The notes below the pieces were generated by a model, which was not told the DNA's origin, searched no databases, and worked only from the letters and a program-made list of their open reading frames with translations. Positions 48,771 through 56,626 of a DNA stretch of 64,000 nucleotides are shown piece after piece (position 1 is the first letter of the stretch; every line of letters starts with the position of its first letter). The DNA is from Serratia silvae. GTDB lineage: Bacteria; Pseudomonadota; Gammaproteobacteria; Enterobacterales; Enterobacteriaceae. The translations under genes and the position numbers were made by a program. The stretch is from positions 62,001-126,000 of the forward strand of contig NZ_JAGQDC010000003.1 in assembly GCF_023282985.1 (NCBI RefSeq), in the 5' to 3' direction.

Positions 48771-50036
48771 TCAGGGATTGTTGGACACCGGCTGCAGGTT
48801 TGCCAGCATGCTGCGCATATCGTTGCCGCTTGGCGTCTGGTGGATGCGCAGATCGAATTCGCCGATCGCCGCTAGCAGATGATCGAAGATATCTGATTGG
48901 ATCCCTTCGTATTCTGCCCACACCGTGGTGTTGGTAAAGGCGTAAATCTCCAGCGGTAACCCTTCTGGCGTTGGGGCCAGTTGACGTACCATCAGCGTCA
49001 TATTCTGGTGGATCCCTGGGTGCGAACGTAAATAGGCTACCAGATAGGCGCGCAGGGTACCGACGTTGGTCAGGCGGCGGCCGTTAAGCGGTGAACTGAG
49101 ATCCACCTCGCTCTGCTGGTTATACTTACCCAGCTCCTGGGTTTTATCGTTCAGATAGCGATGCAGCAGCGGATTACGGTTAAGGCGCTGTTGCTCCTCT
49201 TGCGTCAGGAAGTGGACGCTGGTGGTGTCGATATTGATACTGCGCTTGATGCGGCGGCCACCGGATTCAGACATAGAACGCCAGTTCTTGAACGAATCGG
49301 AGATCAGCGCGTAGGTGGGAATGGTAGTAACGGTGTTGTCCCAGTTTCTGACCTTGACCGTGGTTAGGCCGATATCTGTCACCGCACCGTCGGCACCGTA
49401 TTTAGGCATCTCTAGCCAATCGCCGATTTTCAGCATATCGTTAGCGGAAAGCTGGATCCCGGCAACCAGACCGAGAATGGGATCTTTAAACACCAACATT
49501 AAGACCGCCGTCATTGCCCCCAAGCCGCTGAGTAACAGCAGTGGTGAGCGGCCCATCAGCAGTGAGATGATCATGATGCCAATAAAGATGGCGGCGACCA
49601 GTTTTACGCCCTGAAAGATGCCACGCAGCGGGAGTTGATTGGCAAGTGGGCTTTGGCGCATCAGGGTCAACAATGTATCAAGCAGCGAGAACAGCGTCAG
49701 TAGGGCAAATAACAGGATCCACACCTGCGCCGCAGTGACGATAATCGCCTGGGTCTGGCTACCATTATGTAGCCACAGTACCGCCTGCACGTTGATGATC
49801 ACCCCTTGCAGCAACAATGCAGCACGCTGAAACAGCTTGTGCTGGATGATAGCCTGTTGCCACACATGCTGTGAGTGCTGACCACGGCGTTGGATCGCGG
49901 TCAGCACCACACGGTGCAGTACCAGATGGATCACCACGGAAATTAATACGATCAGCCCAAGTACCATTGCCAAGGACATGGCGTCGGTGAACTCTAGCCC
50001 AACGCTCTCCAACCATTGTCTGATTTGTTGCTGCAT
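48771..50036 (-). CDS. ybdG: MscS-family mechanosensitive channel YbdG
   Basis: A 421-residue inner-membrane channel of the MscS family, related to E. coli YbdG (MscM, 415 residues), which guards against mild osmotic downshock. About five membrane helices are followed by the pore-lining helix and beta domain ([60 protein letters not shown]), all strongly conserved with YbdG. GAGGGAGCGAGA selects the ATG at 50036 over 50072. It is monocistronic, between the small exported protein and malZ. YbdG is elsewhere in E. coli, so this is an extra gene at this place. Confidence 0.92.
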   Translation of the reverse strand: MQQQIRQWLESVGLEFTDAMSLAMVLGLIVLISVVIHLVLHRVVLTAIQRRGQHSQHVWQQAIIQHKLFQRAALLLQGVIINVQAVLWLHNGSQTQAIIVTAAQVWILLFALLTLFSLLDTLLTLMRQSPLANQLPLRGIFQGVKLVAAIFIGIMIISLLMGRSPLLLLSGLGAMTAVLMLVFKDPILGLVAGIQLSANDMLKIGDWLEMPKYGADGAVTDIGLTTVKVRNWDNTVTTIPTYALISDSFKNWRSMSESGGRRIKRSINIDTTSVHFLTQEEQQRLNRNPLLHRYLNDKTQELGKYNQQSEVDLSSPLNGRRLTNVGTLRAYLVAYLRSHPGIHQNMTLMVRQLAPTPEGLPLEIYAFTNTTVWAEYEGIQSDIFDHLLAAIGEFDLRIHQTPSGNDMRSMLANLQPVSNNP

Positions 50037-50265
50037 TCTCGCTCCCTCTAAAAGTAAGTAAAAAATATCCAAACATTCTAAAACCAGTTAGCGTAGCGGC
50101 TATGGGGCATGATGTGCGCCTGTTTTACCCTTTTTTACATATCTCCACCCCTCGGCTCATCCCCGAGTTTATGGCTGAAAGATGAGGGGAAAAGGCACTT
50201 AACGTGGCATGGTGCGTGGCATTGCATTCGTCATCGATTTGGTTTGCTACATCAGGAGAATATTC

Positions 50266-52089
50266 ATGCTAAATGCCTGGCATCAGCCGGTTCCACCTTT
50301 CGTGGTGAATAAGGGGCAGCGTCTGGAGATCGCTTTGTGGTTACAAAGTGATGAGTTGCCCGAACAGGTTTTTTTACGCGTTGAGCCGGACAATGAAGAA
50401 TGGTTGCTGATCATGAAGCCGAAGGCGGTGGAAGGGCTATGGCGCTATCAGGCCAGCCTGACGCTGCAAGAAGGGGAACCGGTAAGGCGCTACTGTTTTA
50501 AACTGCTGTGGGTCGATCGTCAGCAGTGGTTTGGGCCACAGGGCTGGTCGCTGACCCCGCCGGGGCTGCTGGCTCAGTTTGCCGTGGATGAGCCAGATAG
50601 CAGCCCAGGTTGGGTGGCCGATCAGGTGTTTTATCAGATTTTCCCCGATCGCTTTGCCAGCAGCGGCGGGGAGCATGGCATCCAGAGTGGCAGTTATCAC
50701 CATCATGCCGCCGGAAGTGATGTGATACGTCGTGACTGGCAACATCCGCTTGAGGATGAGCACGCTGCTTCGACTTTCTATGGTGGCGATCTGGATGGCA
50801 TCAGCGAGAAGCTGCCCTACTTGCAGCGGCTTGGCGTCACCGCCCTGTATCTGAACCCGATTTTCACCTCACCCAGCGTCCATAAGTACGATACTGAAGA
50901 TTATTATCAGGTCGATCCGTACTTCGGCGGCAACGACGCGTTATTGCGTTTGCGAGTAAGCACTCACAAGGTGGGGATGAAACTGGTGCTGGATGGCGTG
51001 TTTAACCACACTGGCGACTCCCATCCGTGGTTCGATCGTTATCAACAGGCAGAGGATGGCGCGTGCCACCATCCCGATTCCCCGTATCGTGGCTGGTTCA
51101 ACTTCTACCCGGACGGTAATGTGCTGAGCTGGAAGGGCAATACCAATCTGCCCAAGCTTAACTTTGCCGAGCCGCAGGTGGTTGATGCCATTTATCGGGC
51201 AGAAGACAGTGTGGTGCGCCATTGGTTGCGGCCACCGTACAGCATCGATGGCTGGCGGCTGGACGTAGTACATATGTTGGGAGAGAACGGTGGTGCAGCG
51301 GGGAATCTGCATCATCTGGCTGGCCTGTATCAAGCAATCAAACAAGAGAACCCACATGCCTACGTGTTGGGCGAACATTTTGGCGACGCGCGCCGCTGGC
51401 TGCATGCTGGGGTTGAAGATGCTGCCATGAACTATATGGGTTTTGCCCTGCCGGTGCGGGCGTTTCTGGCCGGTATCGATGTGGCTTATCATCCGGTGCT
51501 GCTGGATGCGGCCGATTGTGCGCAGTGGATGGACGGTTACCGGGCCGGATTGCCCCATAACCGCCAACTCATCCAGTTCAATCAGTTGGACAGCCATGAC
51601 ACCGCCCGTTTCCTGACCTTGCTGGACAACAACCCGCGCCGGATGCAGATGGCGGCAGTGTGGCTGCTGGCGTGGATTGGCGTGCCTTGCCTGTATTACG
51701 GCGATGAAATTGGTCTGGATGGCGGCAACGATCCCTTCTGCCGCAAGCCGTTCCCTTGGGACGAAAGCCAGTGGGATCGGCCACTGTTGGCCTTGTTCAG
51801 CCGCCTGACGGCACTGCGTAAGCAAAGCAAGGCGTTACGCCGTGGCGGCTGCCAGGTGTTGTATGCGCAAGGGGAAACGCTGGTGTTTGTGCGTACTTAC
51901 CAGCAGGAACAGGTACTGGTGGCGTTACAGCGCAGCGATAGCGGTGAGATCGACCTGCCTTATAGCCCGCTGTTGCGAGAGGGGAAATGGCAGCTTGTGG
52001 AAGGGGAAGGCGAACGGGTTGCGCAGGAAGGTGGCCTGCGGTTGCAGCTAGCAGCCGAGTCGGCCAGCGTGTGGCGGTTACGTAGCTAA
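50266..52089 (+). CDS. malZ: maltodextrin glucosidase
   Basis: A cytoplasmic GH13 enzyme that releases glucose from maltotriose and longer maltodextrins. It is 607 residues (E. coli 604), with an N-terminal beta domain of about 120 residues. The four GH13 regions are visible: LDGVFNHTG, GWRLDVVHM (catalytic Asp), VLGEHFGDA (catalytic Glu) and QLDSHDT (transition-state Asp). The start MLNAWHQPVPPF is homologous and preceded by AGGAG; an in-frame ATG at 50209 is upstream. A hairpin follows. It keeps the E. coli position before acpH, but a dead gamma-glutamyltransferase and a peroxiredoxin gene now separate them. Confidence 0.95.
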   Translation: MLNAWHQPVPPFVVNKGQRLEIALWLQSDELPEQVFLRVEPDNEEWLLIMKPKAVEGLWRYQASLTLQEGEPVRRYCFKLLWVDRQQWFGPQGWSLTPPGLLAQFAVDEPDSSPGWVADQVFYQIFPDRFASSGGEHGIQSGSYHHHAAGSDVIRRDWQHPLEDEHAASTFYGGDLDGISEKLPYLQRLGVTALYLNPIFTSPSVHKYDTEDYYQVDPYFGGNDALLRLRVSTHKVGMKLVLDGVFNHTGDSHPWFDRYQQAEDGACHHPDSPYRGWFNFYPDGNVLSWKGNTNLPKLNFAEPQVVDAIYRAEDSVVRHWLRPPYSIDGWRLDVVHMLGENGGAAGNLHHLAGLYQAIKQENPHAYVLGEHFGDARRWLHAGVEDAAMNYMGFALPVRAFLAGIDVAYHPVLLDAADCAQWMDGYRAGLPHNRQLIQFNQLDSHDTARFLTLLDNNPRRMQMAAVWLLAWIGVPCLYYGDEIGLDGGNDPFCRKPFPWDESQWDRPLLALFSRLTALRKQSKALRRGGCQVLYAQGETLVFVRTYQQEQVLVALQRSDSGEIDLPYSPLLREGKWQLVEGEGERVAQEGGLRLQLAAESASVWRLRS

Positions 52090-52096
52090 AGTTCGA

Positions 52097-52124
52097 GGTT
52101 TACCCGCCAAGCGGCGGGTAAACC
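52097..52124. terminator. hairpin downstream of malZ
   Basis: GGTTTACCCGCC (52097-52108) pairs perfectly with GGCGGGTAAACC (52113-52124) around AAGC: a 12-bp stem without a U tract on either strand, between malZ and the ggt pseudogene. Confidence 0.6.
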
Positions 52125-52131
52125 AGATTCG

Positions 52132-52694
52132 TCAGTATCTCACTGAAGATCCTGCCGGGCGGCGTACGTCGTTGGCTCCGTACAGGTAGCCCTCACGTAC
52201 GCGTCCAGAAACGGCAGAGTTGTTACCCGAGTTAGCCGGGCTCACACCGCTGCACCCGGCAATCATGATCGATCACGTTCAGCGCGGTTTGCAGCGTGAT
52301 GGTAATGATGCGCGAACCGCCAGGAGAGCCGAGCACCCTAAAGATTTTATTGTCTTTGGTCACCAGCGTAGGGCTCATGGAGGATAGTGGGCGCTTACCG
52401 GGGGCGATGGCGTTGGCCGTTCACTGTACCAGGCCATAGAGGTTTTTCTCACCCACTTTGACGGTAAAATCATCCATTTCCTCGTTGAGGAAGAAACCGG
52501 TACCCGGTGCGATCACCACGGCACCGAAGCGGCCGTTAACGGTATAGGTGGTCGATACGGCGTTCCCTTCATGATCGACAATCGAATAATGGGTGGTTTC
52601 CGGCTTTTCGTGTGGCTCCATCCCCGGTTGTACATTGACAGAAGGCGTAGCCTGATTGGCGACGATCTTCTTACGAACATTTTTGCAAAAACAT
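52132..52694 (-). pseudogene. ggt: gamma-glutamyltransferase, gutted
   Basis: Only fragments of this 580-residue periplasmic enzyme survive. The 5' end is present (CAGGAG, then ATG TTT TTG CAA at 52694). It jumps within a few codons, out of frame, to the start of the small subunit region: VNVQPGMEPHEKPETTHYSI with the autocatalytic Thr of TTHYS. The sequence then runs to NLYGLVQ, hits TGA (52421-52423), resumes as NAIAPGKRPLSSMSP and GSPGGSRIITITLQTAL, and after a second internal loss ends EGYLYGANDVRRPAG. At least two deletions and one nonsense change are present, so it cannot function. It lies between malZ and the peroxiredoxin gene. Confidence 0.85.
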
Positions 52695-52867
52695 AACGAC
52701 TCCTGTTTGATCCCTGTTTTTTTATTTGTCCCGCTTGCGTGGCAAGGCGCAGGCCAACTTATGAATAGTAACTACGAATGGGGAATGCGGCGGCAAGCAG
52801 AGTGAAAAATGTGAAGCGAAACAGAGGAATAATGCACTGGAGGGGGGCGAGTGCGCTGATTTTGGGC

Positions 52868-52898
52868 ATAAAAAAACCGGCCAGCAAGGCTAACCGGT
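52868..52898 (-). terminator. peroxiredoxin gene terminator
   Basis: On the minus strand AACCGG and CCGGTT bracket a loop with an inner GCC/GGC pair, followed by TTTTTTT. It is a canonical terminator about 20 bp past the peroxiredoxin stop. The interval from here to the ggt remnant (52695-52867) shows nothing else. Confidence 0.85.
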
Positions 52899-52919
52899 TC
52901 TGACACTTACAGGCTGAAA

Positions 52920-53522
52920 TTACAGCTTGGAAGCGTTCTCAGACAGGTATTTAGCTACGCCGTCTGGAGATGCGCCCATACCTGCTTTGCCTTTTTCCCA
53001 CTGAGCTGGGCACACTTCGCCGTGCTCTTCGTGGAATTGCAGCGCGTCAACGGTACGGATCATTTCGTCGATGTTACGGCCGATTGGCAGGTCGTTCACG
53101 ATCTGAGAACGCACGATGCCGTTCTTGTCGATCAGGAAAGAACCACGCAGGGCAACGCCCGCTTCTGGGTGTTCGATGCCGTAAGCTTTCTGAATTTCGC
53201 GCTTAACGTCAGCAACCATTGCGTATTTCACTTCACCGATGCCGCCTTTGTCGACAGGGGTTTTACGCCATGCGTTATGGACGAATTCTGAGTCGAAGGA
53301 AACGCCTACAACTTCAACGCCGCGCTTCTGGAACTCTTCATAGCGGTGATCGAAAGCGATCAGCTCAGAAGGACATACGAAGGTGAAGTCCATCGGCCAG
53401 AAGAACAGGACGGCTGGTTTGCCGTTCAGGTGCTTCTTCAGGTTGAAGTTTTCTACGATTTCGCCATTGCCTAAAACGGCTGCAGCGGTGAAGTCAGGGG
53501 CTTGACGAGTTACCAGGACCAT
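52920..53522 (-). CDS. tsaA: typical 2-Cys peroxiredoxin (AhpC/TSA family)
   Basis: Reduces hydrogen peroxide and organic peroxides in the cytoplasm. It is 200 residues. The peroxidatic Cys50 is in DFTFVCPSE and the resolving Cys171 in GEVCPAQW, the arrangement of decameric typical 2-Cys peroxiredoxins. The C-terminal KYLSENASKL lacks the YF motif of eukaryotic peroxide-sensitive forms. It differs from the ahpCF type (187 residues) and resembles the TsaA-like enzyme found beside acpH in other enterobacteria. A good terminator follows. ATTACTCCTG precedes the coding start on the plus strand, giving the ribosome site CAGGAG. Confidence 0.93.
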   Translation of the reverse strand: MVLVTRQAPDFTAAAVLGNGEIVENFNLKKHLNGKPAVLFFWPMDFTFVCPSELIAFDHRYEEFQKRGVEVVGVSFDSEFVHNAWRKTPVDKGGIGEVKYAMVADVKREIQKAYGIEHPEAGVALRGSFLIDKNGIVRSQIVNDLPIGRNIDEMIRTVDALQFHEEHGEVCPAQWEKGKAGMGASPDGVAKYLSENASKL

Positions 53523-53752
53523 AATTACTCCTGTAATAGTAGTTCAATGGGTTGATGTAAAAGCAGGGGCCAGTATAAGGGCCACCACTCGGTGAGGGAA
53601 GGGCGAAAGACCAATCAATGAGATAGCTTCCACCTATCAAACCGAGAGATTAAAAACAGCAGTCTTTCAAAATAACCTTTTCGTACAAAAGGGCAAGGAC
53701 AAAAAGCCACATTCTGTTAACCATAAGAATATTATGGCTTTTTAGCCGGCGA

Positions 53753-54334
53753 TCACAATGACTTGTTTCTGGCCTGTTCCATCATACGAGGGTAAAACTG
53801 CCAGAACTGTGTTTCAAGCTGATGATACTGGCGTTCCACGTCGGCAAAAGAGCCAGCCAGTGCGGCCAACCGTGGTCTGCGGCTAGCCATACCTGCCAAT
53901 ACATCGCCGATAAACGGCAGTTCGGCATAGCGCTCCAGCCAGCGTTCGGGCCAAAGATAGTTGTTCAGGTTCTGGAAACGCTGTGGCGTTTGCGGCAGGT
54001 GCGGCACGATCAGGCTACGAGCTTGCTGGGTGAAGTTCTGCAAGCTGCAAGTTGGCTCAAGCTGTTGCCAGTGGCGGGCCAGAAAGTGATCCCAGACCAC
54101 GTCGAGCGTGATGGGGGCGACGCGGCGGAACTGCGGGCTGAAATAGTCGCGGCAGGCTTTGACTTCCGGCTGGGTATCGGTCAAAACGTCGACGCGCCGG
54201 TGCATCATGATGCCAGCCACGACCGCCGGATCGTAATCACCTGCGGGGTTGCCGCGCACGAAGTCGGCGAGTAGGTTGCCAAGCAGCGAGCTTTCCGCAA
54301 GCTGGGCCAAATGGAGATGAGCGAGAAAATTCAT
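53753..54334 (-). CDS. acpH: acyl carrier protein phosphodiesterase
   Basis: Removes 4'-phosphopantetheine from acyl carrier protein. It is an HD-like metal hydrolase of 193 residues, the E. coli length. Family signatures are [10 protein letters not shown] at the N-terminus, [20 protein letters not shown] with metal-binding acids, [18 protein letters not shown] (His and Asp ligands) and [14 protein letters not shown]. In E. coli queA and tgt follow divergently on the other side; here a type VI secretion module begins instead. No ribosome anomalies. Confidence 0.93.
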   Translation of the reverse strand: MNFLAHLHLAQLAESSLLGNLLADFVRGNPAGDYDPAVVAGIMMHRRVDVLTDTQPEVKACRDYFSPQFRRVAPITLDVVWDHFLARHWQQLEPTCSLQNFTQQARSLIVPHLPQTPQRFQNLNNYLWPERWLERYAELPFIGDVLAGMASRRPRLAALAGSFADVERQYHQLETQFWQFYPRMMEQARNKSL

Positions 54335-54847
54335 GACTGAATTATACGCGAATTGTGGCCCACCTGAGGGTTTTTATTGGCACTGAATTGTGTAGGGCAA
54401 TGAATATCAGGTAAGTGTTTTGAGTAACACGTTTTTAATCAGCTTAATCTTGGGTTGCTGAGAGATAACGAAATATTATGACGTAATTAACGACTTCATA
54501 GTTTAAATATAGGGATTGAATTTCATTTCCATCATATTTTAAGAGCGGGTTGTAGTCGGGGTTGCTATTGATTATTTATCTGGTGAATGATACCAACCGG
54601 TTGTTAAGCTAATGGTTTTGGCGGATGTTGTTATCGCTGATAAGTTTTATTTGAATGCATCTATTTTTTTTGTAATATAGAAAATGCCAACCCAAAGTAG
54701 CATGTTATCGAAAGTGATAATGTAACGCTGTTATCGAATTAATTTATTCAAAACACTAAGCTGAAAATAGTCAGTGCAGCGGGTTGGAAACTAGGCCACT
54801 AGATATATGCAGAAAAAGCACTTTCTCCAGGATGAGGCAAGGTGTCT
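54335..54847 (+). promoter_or_regulatory. AT-rich promoter region of the T6SS module
   Basis: About 510 bp, much richer in A+T than both neighbours, containing no supportable gene. A candidate promoter has -35 TTGAAT (54651-54656) and -10 TAATAT (54673-54678), 16 bp apart. A 10-bp palindrome CAACCGGTTG sits at 54594-54603, and TTATC/GATAA inverted pairs recur at 54631-54643 and 54705-54720. These could be operator sites or H-NS-sensitive DNA; neither is proven. Confidence 0.5.
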
Positions 54848-56602
54848 ATGGACTTTGAACACTATTTCCGCGATGAACTTCGCTACCTTAAAGAATTAGG
54901 CGATTTGGTGGCCGAAGAATCCCCTGCGCTGGCTGAATTTCTTGCAACCTCAGCGAACGATGCCGCTGTTATGCGATTATTTGAAGGGTTCGCCGCATTA
55001 ACTGGCCGTTTGCGCCAGCGTATTGACGATGCTTTTCCAGAGGTAACTCAACCATTACTCGAACGTGTGTGGCCTACGCCGCTGCATGCGATGCCTTCCA
55101 TCACCGTAATGGAAATCGCCGCCAAAGATCGGGCGATTGTTTATCGCGTGGAGAAAGGAACCGAATTTACCTCTGATAGCGATATTGGTCAGAGCTGCCG
55201 TTTTCGAACGGTTCATCCGCTATCAATCCAGCCCCTGGTTTTACAAAGCTATAGCCTGTTGAACTCCCCAGAGGGAAGTGTGCTGGTCGTACGGTTGCGT
55301 TGGTCGGGGGCCATTGACGGGGAGCGCAGCTTTTTATTTAAGCAGCCGATCGATTTATTTCTGGGGCCGGATAGTTACCATGCGGGAATACTCCTGCTCT
55401 GGTTCGAGCAATACCTGGGGTCTGTAGTACTAAGGCGGCCTACGGGGGGCGGTGATGTGCATTTTTCTCCGGGGGTTATTGCTGCCAAAGCGGTTTGCGC
55501 GGAATCATTGGCGCTTGCGGTTTTCCCTACGACCTATTGGCGACTGCAACTGGCGTTAGAGTATTTCTACGCTCCACGCGTCGCGGATTTTGTTACCTTG
55601 GATTTTTCAGCGGAGCCGTGCAGGGTAACGGTTGATGATGACGGTGAGTTTACTTTGGCCTTCAATTTTGAACGTGCCCTCCCGTTCCAGGCGTTACCCT
55701 CAGAGGCGTTCTTACTGCACTGTGTACCTGCCATCAATCTTTTCCCATCGCAAAGTTTGCCGCTACAAGCGGAAGCTGCGAGGCCATCTTTTGCGGTTGA
55801 GCCAAGAGAGAAATCACAATCCATTCATTCAATTACCGGGGTTTACGGCACTATCGAGCCTGATGAGGAAGGGGATGCCGCCAGCCGCGGGGCGGCGGTG
55901 ACTTACCCTTTGATTAGCCGTTTTACTCGTCAACCCTTTGCTGAGCAGCGTTTTTATCAACTACATCGTGACGGTGTCTTCCCTGGTATGCCGACGCACC
56001 GTTTATCCTTTGTCGATGCACGAGGCAACAGGTTCGATGGATTATTACCGCGTGAGACGGTTTATTGTGAGCTGTTGTGCAGCAATGGCAAGTTGGCTGA
56101 ACGTATTGCCCCTGGCCGCAGGTTATTTGCAAACAAGACATTAGGAAGCGGTTTGCTTGCGCGCAATGTCGCGTCGGTAAGTGTTGCTCATCCCCCTATT
56201 TTTGACAGCCATTGCCATTGGCCGCTGATTGATTTGCTGTCATTGAATGTTTTTGCCTTATCCGATAGACAAATGGTGAACCATATTTTGCAGGTTTTGC
56301 AATTGTATGTTGATGCCGATCGCCCATTGGCAAAAAAAGTTAAGCGTTATTGTGAGGGGATTAACCAGATAACGAGCGAACCAAAGGATTATCTGGTGAT
56401 GGGGGGTCCCTATCGGGGCAAGGCGGTCACTATTTTCCTGAATTCCGAGCATTATCCCGATGCCGGAGAAATGTATCGATTTGCTTTACTGCTGGTTCGG
56501 TTGCTGCCGTATTGCCTGCCAGCCAACCTGATATTAAAAATTGACGTTCTAATTAATGAAACAGCGGATAGATGGTATTTCGACGCCGTCAAGGGGTCAT
56601 AA
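54848..56602 (+). CDS. tssF: type VI secretion baseplate subunit TssF
   Basis: TssF (VasA/ImpG family), a wedge component of the T6SS baseplate in the cytoplasm. It is 584 residues, the usual size, so apparently complete. The N-terminal signature FEHYFRDELRYLKELGDLVA and the domain border RVWPTPLHAMPSITVMEIA are typical, as is RYCEGINQITSEPKDY near the end. ATG at 54848 follows AAGG; a GTG lies 6 bp upstream. TssF normally works as TssF2-TssG with tssG adjacent and downstream; here vgrG follows directly and tssG is not in the window. Confidence 0.9.
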   Translation: MDFEHYFRDELRYLKELGDLVAEESPALAEFLATSANDAAVMRLFEGFAALTGRLRQRIDDAFPEVTQPLLERVWPTPLHAMPSITVMEIAAKDRAIVYRVEKGTEFTSDSDIGQSCRFRTVHPLSIQPLVLQSYSLLNSPEGSVLVVRLRWSGAIDGERSFLFKQPIDLFLGPDSYHAGILLLWFEQYLGSVVLRRPTGGGDVHFSPGVIAAKAVCAESLALAVFPTTYWRLQLALEYFYAPRVADFVTLDFSAEPCRVTVDDDGEFTLAFNFERALPFQALPSEAFLLHCVPAINLFPSQSLPLQAEAARPSFAVEPREKSQSIHSITGVYGTIEPDEEGDAASRGAAVTYPLISRFTRQPFAEQRFYQLHRDGVFPGMPTHRLSFVDARGNRFDGLLPRETVYCELLCSNGKLAERIAPGRRLFANKTLGSGLLARNVASVSVAHPPIFDSHCHWPLIDLLSLNVFALSDRQMVNHILQVLQLYVDADRPLAKKVKRYCEGINQITSEPKDYLVMGGPYRGKAVTIFLNSEHYPDAGEMYRFALLLVRLLPYCLPANLILKIDVLINETADRWYFDAVKGS

Positions 56603-56626
56603 GAGAAGTGATGATTGGAGGACATA

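Noticed and set aside
50941-51825. Open frame antisense to malZ
   Set aside because: It is a mirror of the codon bias of malZ, whose four GH13 motifs are intact.
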